DNA from: Pantoea eucrina
Lineage (GTDB): Bacteria > Pseudomonadota > Gammaproteobacteria > Enterobacterales > Enterobacteriaceae
Length of the DNA: 64,000 bases
NCBI RefSeq assembly: GCF_001691555.1
Contig: NZ_MAYN01000008.1
Coordinates: 762,617-826,616, forward strand
Direction of reading: 5' to 3'
In this document: piece by piece, positions 21,332-30,317 of the stretch
How positions within the stretch are numbered: the stretch's first letter is position 1
How the letters are laid out: each line of letters opens with the position of its first letter
Made by a program: the position numbers and the translations under genes
Notes under the pieces: model-generated
Databases searched by the model: none
Seen by the model: only the letters and a program-made list of their open reading frames with translations
Told to the model about the DNA's origin: nothing

Positions 21332-22753
21332 TCAGGAAACCAGCGCCTGGGCGTAGTGATAGAGCGCCTTCAGCTGCGCCATCTTTTCCGCATCCTCTTC
21401 ATGCAGGCTCGCCAGGGATTCCAGCTCCAGCAAAAATGCCTGCACCCGTTCGGCATTCAACGCTTCGCGGCGATGCTGCAGCCAGCGCTGCAGCTCGCGA
21501 TCGTCGAGCGTGCCGGGAAAGTTACGCGCCCGGTAGCGAAACAGCAACGGATTAACGCGCGGGTCGTTGAACGTAAGATCCAGCGCCGGCAGATTCTGCG
21601 GCGCCGTCTGACGGAGAATCGTCATGCCGGCGCGATCGGCATCGCTGAAGAAGCCGTCATACAGCTGCGCATCGACATCCGCTGACGGCGTAAAGGGTTC
21701 CGCTTCAGCAAACAGCGTCACCACTTTCTCACGCACGGCGACATGCTGGCGCAGCAGGGCGAGGTTCGCCAGACAGTACTGGCGATCGATCCCGAGTCGC
21801 TCCGCATCTTCCGGGCGCAGCGTGCTGGCCGGAGCCAGCACCGGACACTTATTAATGTGTACCAGCTTAATGGGCACCGGTGCGGCATCGCCCAGCTCGC
21901 TCTGCCGCGTATAGAGACGCTCGCGCAGCGCGTCCGGCTCCAGCTCCAGCAGCGGGGTCATATCGCCGGCCAGGTCAGCCACAATCAGCGCATTTTTGTT
22001 ATCAGGATGCCACGCCAGCGGCACAATCCAGCTGGTATTGCCCCGCGCAGCGCCAAACATACCGGAGACGTGAACCAGCGGCTTCATCTGCGGAATATCA
22101 ATCAGGGTCATCAGCTTTTGCTTATTGCGGTGCGCGAAGAGAAACGCATACAGCTTTGGCTGCTTCTCTTTGACCAGTTTTGCCATCGCCAGCGTAGCCC
22201 ACACGTCAGACATCGCATCGTGCGCCTGTTCGTGCGCCACGCCGTTGGCTTTCGTGAGATGCTCCAGCTTAAAACTGGGAAAGCCTTCCTCATTTTCAGG
22301 CCAGACAATCCCTTCCGGCCGCAGCGCATAGCAGGCGCGCATCACATCCAGCAGATCCCAGCGCGAATTGCCGTTCTGCCAGCTCCAGCCGTAGGGATCA
22401 AAAAAGTTGCGGTAGAAAATATTGCGCGTGACTTCGTCGTCAAAGCGCACGTTGTTATAGCCGATCACGCAGGTATTGGGCTGGGTAAACAGTGAGTGGA
22501 TACGTGCGGCAAATTCCGCTTCCGTGACGCCGCGCGTGCGCGCAACCTGCGGCGTAATGCCGGTGATCATCACCGCTTCCGGCTGTGGCAGATAGTCATC
22601 TGCGGGCTGACAGTAAAACACCTGCGGTTCACCCACCGGGTTAAAGTCGGCATCGGTGCGCAGGCCGGCAAACTGGGCCGGACGATCCAGCGACGGGCTC
22701 TTACCGAAGGTTTCATAGTCATGGAACAGAAAGGTGAACTCAGAGGCGGGCAC
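21332..22753 (-). CDS. sbcB: Exodeoxyribonuclease I
   Basis: Processive 3'-5' single-strand DNA exonuclease acting in mismatch repair and recombination. DEDDh exonuclease motifs start with FLFHDYETFG at the N-terminus and include GYNNVRFDDEVTRNIFYRNF and HDAMSDVWATL. SH3-like and helical domains follow. The GTG start at 22753 is preferred because AGGA lies 7 bases upstream and the product begins close to the E. coli N-terminus (473 residues against 475). An ATG at 22813 in the same frame would add 20 residues with no family support. The order sbcB-dacD is as in E. coli. Confidence 0.95.
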   Translation of the reverse strand: MPASEFTFLFHDYETFGKSPSLDRPAQFAGLRTDADFNPVGEPQVFYCQPADDYLPQPEAVMITGITPQVARTRGVTEAEFAARIHSLFTQPNTCVIGYNNVRFDDEVTRNIFYRNFFDPYGWSWQNGNSRWDLLDVMRACYALRPEGIVWPENEEGFPSFKLEHLTKANGVAHEQAHDAMSDVWATLAMAKLVKEKQPKLYAFLFAHRNKQKLMTLIDIPQMKPLVHVSGMFGAARGNTSWIVPLAWHPDNKNALIVADLAGDMTPLLELEPDALRERLYTRQSELGDAAPVPIKLVHINKCPVLAPASTLRPEDAERLGIDRQYCLANLALLRQHVAVREKVVTLFAEAEPFTPSADVDAQLYDGFFSDADRAGMTILRQTAPQNLPALDLTFNDPRVNPLLFRYRARNFPGTLDDRELQRWLQHRREALNAERVQAFLLELESLASLHEEDAEKMAQLKALYHYAQALVS

Positions 22754-22948
22754 GGCGTTATCCTGGATTGAAAAATCAACCCACAGAATAGTCGGGCGTT
22801 TCAGCCAGCACAACCCTCATCCGCCGCGCTGCGGGCGGACCTGCACTTTTTCTGTACGGGACATACTTTTTTTCAATTTATTCAGATATCAAAGCGCCAT
22901 TTGCCGTACAACGTGCGGCGGTAAATTCATTTTTAAACTGAGGACAAT

Positions 22949-24118
22949 GTGTTGAAAAGGCGTGTGTGGGTAACTCTTTCTGGATTAGTGGTGATGGCAT
23001 CAATGGCGCAGGCGGATGACAGCCTGCCGTTTCCCGTGACGGCGCCGGGTATTGATGCCGCATCATGGGTATTAATGGACGCTACCACCGGGCAGATCCT
23101 CACTGCCGGCAATCCGGATGCAGAGCGTAATCCCGCCAGCCTCACCAAGCTGATGACCGGCTATGTGGTCGATCGCGCGGTCGATCAGCATAAAATCACC
23201 CGGGATGATGTTGTCACCGTGGGCAAAGATGCCTGGGCGGCGGGCAATCCGGTGTTCAAAGGCTCCTCGCTGATGTTCCTCAAGCCGGGCGATAAAGTCA
23301 CGGTACGCGATCTGATGCGCGGGGTTATTATCGATTCCGGTAATGATGCCTGCGTGGCGCTGGCAGACTACGTGGCCGGCAGCCAGGAGAGTTTCGTCAC
23401 CATGATGAATCACTATGTGCAGAAGCTCGGACTGACGCATACGCATTTTGAAACCGTACACGGCCTCGATGCACCGGGCCAGCACACCACGGCCCGCGAT
23501 CTGGCGGTGCTGTCACGCGCCATTATTAATGGCGAGCAGGACTTTTACGCTATGTATAGCGAGAAAACCCTGAGCTATAACGGCATTACGCAGAACAACC
23601 GTAATGGCCTGCTGTGGGATCAGCATCTGCACGTAGACGGGATGAAAACCGGCCATACCGAGAGCGCCGGGTTTAACATTGTCGCTTCCAGCGTTGAAGG
23701 CCGCCACCGGCTGATCGCGGTGATCATGGGCGGCAAAAGTTCCAAAGGGCGCGAAGAGCAGGCGCGCAAACTGCTGACGTGGGGGCAAAGCAACTTTGAT
23801 ACCGTGCAGCTGTTCCATGCCGGCAAGAAGATCGGCAGCGAAAACGTCTGGTACGGCAATCCGCATAAAGTCGAGGTGGGTACCACGCAGGATATCTATC
23901 TGTCGCTGCCGCGCAGCGAAGTGGCTAACGTAATGGCGAAATATGTTATCGATCGCAAAGATCTCACCGCACCGCTGAAAGCCGGCGAGCAGATTGGTGA
24001 AATTCAGGTACTGGATAAAGATAAACAGCTGGCAAGCTATCCGCTGTATGCGCTGCAGACGGTGGAAGAGGCGGGCATCGTGACCCGTATCAGCGACTAC
24101 GTGAAGCGTAAACTCTGA
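22949..24118 (+). CDS. dacD: D-alanyl-D-alanine carboxypeptidase DacD (PBP6b)
   Basis: Low-molecular-mass penicillin-binding protein that trims the terminal D-Ala from peptidoglycan pentapeptides in the periplasm. The signal peptide ends near MASMAQA. Motifs in order: SLTK (catalytic Ser) near residue 63, SGN near residue 128, and KTG in HVDGMKTGHTESAGF. The C-terminus RISDYVKRKL is the amphipathic membrane anchor. It starts GTG 22949 after a GAGGA Shine-Dalgarno; an out-of-frame ATG two bases earlier opens only a 2-codon frame. Adjacency to sbcB identifies it as dacD rather than dacA or dacC. Confidence 0.93.
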   Translation: MLKRRVWVTLSGLVVMASMAQADDSLPFPVTAPGIDAASWVLMDATTGQILTAGNPDAERNPASLTKLMTGYVVDRAVDQHKITRDDVVTVGKDAWAAGNPVFKGSSLMFLKPGDKVTVRDLMRGVIIDSGNDACVALADYVAGSQESFVTMMNHYVQKLGLTHTHFETVHGLDAPGQHTTARDLAVLSRAIINGEQDFYAMYSEKTLSYNGITQNNRNGLLWDQHLHVDGMKTGHTESAGFNIVASSVEGRHRLIAVIMGGKSSKGREEQARKLLTWGQSNFDTVQLFHAGKKIGSENVWYGNPHKVEVGTTQDIYLSLPRSEVANVMAKYVIDRKDLTAPLKAGEQIGEIQVLDKDKQLASYPLYALQTVEEAGIVTRISDYVKRKL

Positions 24119-24292
24119 TCGGGTTAACCGTGGCGTTATCGCTGCGTTTCTGTTTTGAAAGCAGAATGTGACGCCACTGTTATCTGATGTATGCGAACAT
24201 AAAAAAAGCGGGAAAAAGCGGCGGCAGGGGCTGAAGCCTGCTGCCATGCCAGGGTAACATAGCGCGCAAATTTTTCCCGTTCCCGGATAACC

Positions 24293-25351
24293 ATGTTACG
24301 CGCTGACAAGCCTGTCTCGTCGATTGAATTCTGGTTCTACCGCCACTACCGCGCCGTTCACGGTGTGCGTATCGCTATCGCCTTTGTACTCTGCTTCCTG
24401 TTTGTCAGGCTGACGAATATTCCTGAAGGCACCTGGCCGCTGATTACGCTGGTGGTCGTGATGGGACCCATCTCTACCTGGGGTAACGTACTGCCGCGCG
24501 TGATCCAGCGTATCAGCGGAACCTTTGCCGGGCTGATTTCCGGTCTGATTGCGCTAAAGCTGGAGCTTATCTCGCTGCCGCTGATGCTGGTCTGGTGCTT
24601 TGCGGTCATGATTGTCTGTGGCTACCTGACGCTGGGCAAGCATCCCTATATGGCCCTGCTGATTGGTATCACGCTCGGCGTGGTGGTGGGGGCGCCGGCC
24701 GGTGATTTCACCGTGGCGCTGTGGCGCGGCGGCGATGTCATTTTAGGCTCGCTGATGGCGCTGCTGTTTAGTGCCATCTGGGCGCAGCGTGCCTACATCC
24801 ACTGGCGTATTCAGCTCTCCGATGCGTTTGTCAGCATGGCAAAGATCCATCACGCCGGTTTTTCACCCAATCTGGTCGAGAAACCGCGTCTCAGTCCGCG
24901 CTTTCAGAAGCTGCTCAGCAGCGTCATCAGAATGCGTGCGCTGCTGGAGCCCGCCAGTAAAGAGACGCGCATTCCGAAATCGGTGTTTGAGGCGATCCAG
25001 ACCATCAACCGTAACATGGTCAATACCATGCAGATGCAGATTGAAGCCTGGTGGGCCTCACGTGAAAGTCATCTGCTGCTGCTGAATGCACCCGCGCTGC
25101 GGCGCACGCAGCAGATGACGGAAGAGACGCTGAACGCGCTGGCGCTGCTGCTGCAAAAAGGGGAGACGGAACAGGTTATCGCTAACAGCCACGCGCTGGA
25201 GGAGATTGTGCAGGAGCTGGAGGCGCTGATCGCCAGCGGCAGCGCGCAGCTGGAAACCACGGCGATATACGGCTACGTCTGGCTAAGTCTGGAGCAGGCG
25301 CGGCAGCTGGAGCGTATGACCGATCTGGTCCGGCTGGCGCTGCGCAAATAG
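24293..25351 (+). CDS. yeeA: YeeA, FUSC-family inner-membrane protein
   Basis: A 352-residue membrane protein, the same length as E. coli YeeA. Four to six transmembrane segments fill the N-terminal half (for example IAIAFVLCFLFVRL near residues 27-40 and ALLIGITLGVVVGAPAG). A cytoplasmic helical half follows. The FUSC family includes aromatic-acid exporters, but the YeeA substrate is unknown. It follows dacD after 174 bases; the DNA-gyrase inhibitor gene sbmC that lies between them in E. coli is absent. Confidence 0.9.
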   Translation: MLRADKPVSSIEFWFYRHYRAVHGVRIAIAFVLCFLFVRLTNIPEGTWPLITLVVVMGPISTWGNVLPRVIQRISGTFAGLISGLIALKLELISLPLMLVWCFAVMIVCGYLTLGKHPYMALLIGITLGVVVGAPAGDFTVALWRGGDVILGSLMALLFSAIWAQRAYIHWRIQLSDAFVSMAKIHHAGFSPNLVEKPRLSPRFQKLLSSVIRMRALLEPASKETRIPKSVFEAIQTINRNMVNTMQMQIEAWWASRESHLLLLNAPALRRTQQMTEETLNALALLLQKGETEQVIANSHALEEIVQELEALIASGSAQLETTAIYGYVWLSLEQARQLERMTDLVRLALRK

Positions 25352-25522
25352 TTTTCTCTGGCAACCACTTAGTGCGAATTGCCCTTTCTTTGCGCTAAGA
25401 TAAGAGCCAGTCTGAAATTTGCTGTGAGAATTGCTAACCCGGCTCAACAGCCGCTAAGCTACAACTCTTGACGTTATATGACTATTCCGCCTGCTGCGGC
25501 AGGCCTTAAGAAAGGTGCCAAC

Positions 25523-25843
25523 ATGGAAAATGCCAAGCAATCATTTCAGGACGTGCTGGAGTTTGTGCGTATGTTTCGTCGTAAAAACAAACTGCAGCGC
25601 GAAATTCACGATAACGAAAAGAAAATCCGTGATAACCAGAAACGTGTGTTGCTGCTGGATAACCTGAGTGAATATATCAAACCCGGCATGAGCGTGGAGG
25701 CGATCCAGGAAATTATCGCCTCTATGCGCGTGGACTATGAAGATCGCGTGGATGAATACATCATTAAAAATGCCGATCTGTCGAAAGAACGTCGCGATCT
25801 GTCGAAAAAACTGAAAAGCATGGGTGAGCCGAAAGAACACTAA
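25523..25843 (+). CDS. tmaR: TmaR (YeeX), polar PTS regulator
   Basis: A 106-residue coiled-coil protein nearly identical in pattern to E. coli TmaR, which gathers Enzyme I of the PTS at the cell pole and so affects sugar uptake. [20 protein letters not shown] is at the N-terminus, [18 protein letters not shown] in the centre, and a basic helix ([14 protein letters not shown]) at the end. ATG 25523 has AAAGG upstream; the open frame back to 25478 is not family-like. The 170-base gap before it contains a GCCTGC/GCAGGC hairpin at about 25490-25505 of unknown role. Confidence 0.95.
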   Translation: MENAKQSFQDVLEFVRMFRRKNKLQREIHDNEKKIRDNQKRVLLLDNLSEYIKPGMSVEAIQEIIASMRVDYEDRVDEYIIKNADLSKERRDLSKKLKSMGEPKEH

Positions 25844-25870
25844 GTGCAGCGGTAAGGTTTCACTGTGACA

Positions 25871-25895
25871 AGGTCGCCATTATGGCGACCTTTTT
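25871..25895. terminator. Shared terminator of tmaR and the LacI-like gene
   Basis: The stem AGGTCGCCA-tta-TGGCGACCT is followed by T on the right, with short A-rich sequence on the left. The last codons and stop of the minus-strand lacI-like gene (25880-25882) are inside this hairpin. Confidence 0.85.
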
Positions 25896-26947
25896 AATGC
25901 CTGCGCCAGTGCCTGCAGCTGGCGGGCAATTTCGCCCGTATCGACGCCATTGTGCTGCGGAGCGGCCGTGGTTTCACGCAGAACAAGCTCCGTCTCCAGC
26001 GGCAGCGCGCGCAGCGTTTGTCCGGCCAGCTGCGCCAGGATCCGCTCCACGCTGATACGCCCCAGCTGCTGCAGATCCTGCCGGACGGTGGTCAGCGGTG
26101 GCTGGTACCAGGCGCTCTCTGCGGTGTCATCGTAGCCAATCAGCGAGATATCCGCCGGGATCGCGACGCCGTGCTGGTGCAGCGCGCGCATTGCCCCCAG
26201 CGCCATCTGATCGTTAGCGACCAGCAGCGCCTGCGGCAGCCGATCCGGCAGCAGGGTAAGCAGCGCCTGATAGCCGGACGCCGCGCTCCAGTCACCGTCC
26301 AGAACACAATAAGGCTGCAGCTGATGGTGTGCCAGCGCCCGCTGCCAGTCAGCAAAGCGGGCGCGGGCCGACGCTGAGCGCGCCGGACCGTTCAGCACGC
26401 CAATTTCACGGTGACCCAGCGCCACCAGATGATCCACCGCCTGCTGTGCGCCGCAGCTGCTCTGATACTGACACTGCGGTACCGGCGCACAGGTTTCGAC
26501 ATCGAGAAACAGGGCGGGTTTACTGCCACACTGCTGCTGGATCTGTGCCGCCTGTCCGGCATCCAGCGGCAGGTTAATCAGCAGCGCATCAACGCGCTGC
26601 GCCAGCAGCTCATTAACCGTATCCTGCGCGGCACTCTGTGCATTAGCCATGGCGATCACCAGATGATACCCCCCGGCAGCGGCCCGTTGCTGAATCGCAG
26701 AAGCGATCTGTGCCGGTGCCATCAGCGCCAGATCGCTGGTGGCCAGTCCCAGCGTGCGCGTTGCCTTACCCGCCAGCTGTTGCGCCACCCGATTGGGCAC
26801 GTAGCTGAGTTCTGCCATCGCCGCCTCTACCCGGGCACGCGTGCGAGCTGAGACCTGTGACGAATGGTTTAGTACCCGGGATACCGTTTGATATGAGACG
26901 CCAGCCAGGCGGGCGACATCATCCAGCGTTACAGAGCGCGCGGTCAT
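25880..26947 (-). CDS. LacI-like transcriptional repressor without lacZ
   Basis: A 355-residue LacI/GalR regulator that resembles LacI itself more than other family members. The DNA-binding helix-turn-helix is VTLDDVARLAGVSYQTVSRV, with the YQ..R recognition residues of LacI, and the hinge helix is VAQQLAGKATR. The sugar-binding domain keeps ALMAPAQI, ARSASARAR, VANDQMALGAM and IGYDDT. The usual LacI tetramerisation tail is shortened, ending ALAQALKRSP, and its stop is inside the tmaR terminator. No beta-galactosidase or lactose permease gene is in the window. It lies downstream of a PhnD-like gene on the same strand. The regulated target is unknown. Confidence 0.85.
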   Translation of the reverse strand: MTARSVTLDDVARLAGVSYQTVSRVLNHSSQVSARTRARVEAAMAELSYVPNRVAQQLAGKATRTLGLATSDLALMAPAQIASAIQQRAAAGGYHLVIAMANAQSAAQDTVNELLAQRVDALLINLPLDAGQAAQIQQQCGSKPALFLDVETCAPVPQCQYQSSCGAQQAVDHLVALGHREIGVLNGPARSASARARFADWQRALAHHQLQPYCVLDGDWSAASGYQALLTLLPDRLPQALLVANDQMALGAMRALHQHGVAIPADISLIGYDDTAESAWYQPPLTTVRQDLQQLGRISVERILAQLAGQTLRALPLETELVLRETTAAPQHNGVDTGEIARQLQALAQALKRSP

Positions 26948-27015
26948 TACATTCTCCTGAATTGACTGCGGCGAGTGTACCAAATTTTCCCGGTTGTCAC
27001 CTGTTCCTGCGTTGT

Positions 27016-27801
27016 TCAGAGCCGGGTCACGCCCAGTGCCGCCGCCTGCTGCTCCCATGCGAGGACCTCATCATAGTAACTGCGGCAGGGCACTGAAAAA
27101 CCGTTCAGCAGATTGGCCTGCATCAGCGGTTTAAAATCCTCAACGTTGGCCAGTTCAAATAACGCGCTGCGCAGCTTTTCCAGCAGCAGACTGTCGGTGC
27201 GGGCAGACGTAATAAGCGGCAGGGCCGGACAGAGCGGCGTCTCGCCAATAATGGTCACCCCGGCCAGCGCCTGCGGCTGATATTTTTGCAGCAGCGCCCA
27301 GGTAATACAGTCAATGGCCGCGATATCTGCTTCGTTACGGCGCAGCGCCGCCAGCGACTGCTGATGGCTGCCGCTAAAGTGCGTTTCTGCAAAAAACTTA
27401 CCGTGCCGCGCAAGCGGTGCGATCGCATAGCGCAGGGCGTTATAGCCTGAGTGAGAGTCAGCGCTGTTGCATACGGCACGCCGTCCGCGGAAATCCTCCA
27501 GCATGCGATCGTCCTCCTCCCGGCGTACCACCAGCCAGCTGCGGTAACGCAGATCCTCACAGCCCGGTGCACACGACTGCAGCGTGCCGACCAGCTGTAC
27601 CTCTGGCAGCTGACTGACCAGCGCATAGCCGCAGGTCTGGCTTAGCAGCAGATTGTCGTCGTGCCAGTGGGTGAGCAGATCGTCCGGTGCAACCACCTGT
27701 GCTGTCACATCGCGTTTTGCCAGCAGTTTCAGTAGCGCATCGGTAGTTGCCGCCGTTGTCGCGCTGTCGATGTCATACATAGGTAAAGAGATAAGGTGCA
27801 T
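27016..27801 (-). CDS. PhnD-like phosphonate/phosphite-type binding protein without signal peptide
   Basis: A 261-residue protein of the type II periplasmic-binding fold that resembles the PhnD group: SQTCGYALVSQ near residues 54-64, DFRGRRAVCNSADSHSGYNA, and DIAAIDCITWALL. PhnD proteins normally carry phosphonate or phosphite to an ABC transporter, but no hydrophobic signal peptide is visible (MHLISLPMYDIDSATTAATT), and no permease or ATPase is adjacent. It may be a cytoplasmic sensor or enzyme-like relative. The LacI-like gene follows after 68 bases on the same strand, so co-transcription is likely. Confidence 0.75.
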   Translation of the reverse strand: MHLISLPMYDIDSATTAATTDALLKLLAKRDVTAQVVAPDDLLTHWHDDNLLLSQTCGYALVSQLPEVQLVGTLQSCAPGCEDLRYRSWLVVRREEDDRMLEDFRGRRAVCNSADSHSGYNALRYAIAPLARHGKFFAETHFSGSHQQSLAALRRNEADIAAIDCITWALLQKYQPQALAGVTIIGETPLCPALPLITSARTDSLLLEKLRSALFELANVEDFKPLMQANLLNGFSVPCRSYYDEVLAWEQQAAALGVTRL

Positions 27802-28018
27802 AAGGCATCCCTGAGTGCATCAGTCTGTTTGGCAAATCGGTGTTTTAAAGATAGCTGAGATTGATAGGCGAGAGGGTGGGTGCGGTTGTACAAAAAAGTT
27901 GAAGATGCGCACGAAAACTATTGGCTATCACTCATCACCGTGCTGGCGTACCCTTTGTTTATCGATTTATACATAGGTAACGTCAGGCGATTCTGTCGCT
28001 GGCGGGGAGTACTGAAAC

Positions 28019-29041
28019 ATGAAAAAAATTGGTTTTCTCTCATTCGGTCACTGGACGCCATCACCCCATTCTGCCACCCGCTCGGCGCAGGATGTACTGC
28101 TGCAGTCTATTGACCTTGCGGTCGCGGCAGAAGAGCTGGGGGCAGACGGCGCCTATTTCCGCGTCCACCACTTTGCCCGCCAGCTGAGTTCGCCTTTCCC
28201 GCTGCTGGCTGCGGTGGGGGCAAAGACCCGCCGTATTGAAATCGGTACTGGCGTTATCGATATGCGTTATGAAAATCCGCTCTATATGGCAGAAGACGCG
28301 GGCGCAGCCGATCTGATTTCCGGCGGCCGTCTGCAGCTGGGGCTGAGCCGCGGTTCGCCGGAGCAGGTGATTGAGGGGTATCGCTACTTCGGGTTTGATC
28401 CCCGCGCCGGCGAGAGCGACGCGGATATGGGGCGCCGGCACACGGAAGCGCTGCTGGACGTGCTGCGCGGTGAGGGATTTGCAAAGCCAAATCCCCAGCC
28501 AATGTTCCCGAATCCCCCAGGGCTGCTGCGTCTGGAGCCGTTCTCTGAAGGCCTGCGCGAGCGTATCTGGTGGGGATCTGGCTCAAATGCCACTGCCGTC
28601 TGGGCCGCAGAGCAGGGAATGAATCTGCAGAGTTCCACTCTGAAAGATGATGAAACCGGCGAACCGTTCCATGTGCAGCAGGCACAGCAGATCCGTGCCT
28701 ACCGCGCAGCATGGGCTGCCGCAGGCCATCAGCGTGCGCCACGCGTGTCGGTGAGCCGCAGTATCTTTGCGCTGATGAATGATACCGATCGCGCTTACTT
28801 CGGCCGCGGCGGTCAGGATCAGGATTCAGTTGGTTTTCTGGATGAGAAGACGCGCGCCATTTTCGGCCGCAGCTATGCAGCCGAGCCGGATCGCCTGATA
28901 AAGATGCTGGCAGAAGATGAGGGTATTGCAGAGGCAGATACGCTGCTGCTGACTATTCCAAATCAGCTCGGCGTGGATTACTGCGCGCACGTTATCGACA
29001 GCATCCTTACCCACGTCGCCCCGGCGCTTGGCTGGCGTTAA
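28019..29041 (+). CDS. LLM-class flavin-dependent oxidoreductase
   Basis: A 340-residue luciferase-like monooxygenase fold (TIM barrel, FMN or F420). The N-terminus KKIGFLSFGHW is typical, followed by EELGADGAYFRVHHF, GTGVIDMRYENPLYMAEDA and RLQLGLSRGSPEQVIEG. The natural substrate cannot be read from sequence. It has its own upstream region of 217 bases and is followed directly by the BIME array, so it is probably monocistronic. Confidence 0.87.
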   Translation: MKKIGFLSFGHWTPSPHSATRSAQDVLLQSIDLAVAAEELGADGAYFRVHHFARQLSSPFPLLAAVGAKTRRIEIGTGVIDMRYENPLYMAEDAGAADLISGGRLQLGLSRGSPEQVIEGYRYFGFDPRAGESDADMGRRHTEALLDVLRGEGFAKPNPQPMFPNPPGLLRLEPFSEGLRERIWWGSGSNATAVWAAEQGMNLQSSTLKDDETGEPFHVQQAQQIRAYRAAWAAAGHQRAPRVSVSRSIFALMNDTDRAYFGRGGQDQDSVGFLDEKTRAIFGRSYAAEPDRLIKMLAEDEGIAEADTLLLTIPNQLGVDYCAHVIDSILTHVAPALGWR

Positions 29042-29052
29042 CCTGCCGCATA

Positions 29053-29462
29053 TAAAACCAGGGCCGCATCAATGCGGCCCCTACGGTACATCATCATTGC
29101 AGGGGCGCCATTCATGGCGCCCTGGCCGCAAATGAAACCAGGGCCGCAATAATGCGGCCCCTACGGTACACCATCACCGCAGGGGCGCCATTCATGGCAC
29201 CCTTTGCCGGGTATGAAACCAGGGCCGCATCAATGCGGCCCCTACGGTACACCATCACCGCAGGGGCGCCATTCATGGCGTCCTGGCCGTAAATGAAACC
29301 AGGGCCGCATCAATGCGGCCCCTGCGGTACACCATCACCGCAGGGGCGCCATTCATGGCATCCTTTGCCGGGTATGAAACCAGGGCCGCAATAATGCGGC
29401 CCCTACGGTACACCATCACCGCAGGGGCGCCATTCATGGCGCCTTGGCCGCGTATGAAAACC
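29053..29462. repeat. BIME array: five alternating 80/81-bp REP units
   Basis: Five tandem units begin at about 29053, 29133, 29213, 29294 and 29374. Each has two palindromes: GGGCCGCATCAATGCGGCCC, followed by CTACGG, and GGGCGCCATTCATGGCGCCC, preceded by GCAG. Read on the minus strand the first is a GTAG-headed hairpin, the standard REP layout. The linkers alternate (GGCCGcAAATGAAACC, then TTTGCCGGGTATGAAACC), so the true period is about 161 bp, repeated 2.5 times. It fills the gap between the convergent LLM oxidoreductase and GT8 genes. Confidence 0.88.
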
Positions 29463-29469
29463 GGCGCCG

Positions 29470-30297
29470 CTATGCGGTACCACGCTCCCACCACAGTTTG
29501 TCCAGCGCATAATAACGGTCGCGTTCTTCTTCCGGCTGGGTGAGATCGCGCTTCCACGGCTTGGCGAGGATATAGTGCAGGTTTTTAACCTTATCCTGCT
29601 GCCACATGGCGCTGTGCTGAAAGGGCAGCGTCTTTAGCGCGTTATAGATGTAGGAAAGCGGCAACCAGCGGCCAGCAAACACTTCATTCAGCAGATCCTG
29701 CTCCGAGAAGGGATAGCGTTTAAGATCGTCAATCTCCTGCACTTTCTGCTGCAGCCAGCTGAACACGGCGTTATCCGGTTTCAGCACCAGAAAACCGCCG
29801 TTAAGATAAGCGTCGAGCGTGGCAGGTGCCGCTTCGCCCCGGTCATGCCAGGTATAGTGACAGTTTTCCGGCTGCCAGCTGGCCGGATAGCTGGCAATCT
29901 GGTTTGGATTACAGCGGCAGGCGTGACAGGCGGCCAGCGCATATTTACCCATATCCAGCGTAAACAGCTCATCCATGTTCTGCAGAACCAGCATATCAGC
30001 ATCCAGAAAAACCACGCGCTCATAGTCGGTCAGCTCCCACGCGCGTAATTTGCTCCACACCTCGCCAAACTGTGCCGACGCGTAGTGCTGCTCCAGCGCG
30101 CTGTCGGGCATCAGCGGCGCAACAGGCTTAATCACACAGCCTGCAGCCTGCAGCGCAGCGCGCGTCCCGGCATCGATCGCATCCGTGACCATCACAACCA
30201 GCGGCCAGCGGGTTTCACTGCGCTGAAGCGAACGGTGCAGCGCTTTCACGCCAATAACATAATCGGGCTGCGTCAGCAGCGTTACCCAGGCGAACAT
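29470..30297 (-). CDS. GT8-family glycosyltransferase
   Basis: A 275-residue GT-A fold enzyme resembling glycogenin/galactinol-synthase-type GT8 proteins. MFAWVTLLTQPDYVIGVKAL opens the nucleotide-sugar fold. The metal-binding DxD is in VVFLDADMLV, acceptor-site LNGGFLVLKP follows, and the C-terminal HYILAKPWKR is the family's second metal/phosphate motif. ATG 30297 has GGGAGAG upstream. An ATG at 30318 overlaps the preceding stop and could also be used. It forms a two-gene operon with the lactone oxidase. The product might be a glycosylated sugar or polyol; this is a guess. Confidence 0.85.
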   Translation of the reverse strand: MFAWVTLLTQPDYVIGVKALHRSLQRSETRWPLVVMVTDAIDAGTRAALQAAGCVIKPVAPLMPDSALEQHYASAQFGEVWSKLRAWELTDYERVVFLDADMLVLQNMDELFTLDMGKYALAACHACRCNPNQIASYPASWQPENCHYTWHDRGEAAPATLDAYLNGGFLVLKPDNAVFSWLQQKVQEIDDLKRYPFSEQDLLNEVFAGRWLPLSYIYNALKTLPFQHSAMWQQDKVKNLHYILAKPWKRDLTQPEEERDRYYALDKLWWERGTA

Positions 30298-30317
30298 ATT
30301 CTCTCCCTGTTCAGACA

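Noticed and set aside
25880..28018. A lactose operon around the LacI-like gene
   Set aside because: No lacZ or lacY homolog and no clear lac operator palindrome are present.
29053..29462. Possible CRISPR array
   Set aside because: Whole 80/81-bp units repeat with no unique spacers, and no cas genes are near.
29273..29557. Minus-strand ORF with repeated NGAPAVMVYRRGRI motif
   Set aside because: It is REP/BIME DNA that happens to stay open; there is no start signal and the repeat explains the sequence.
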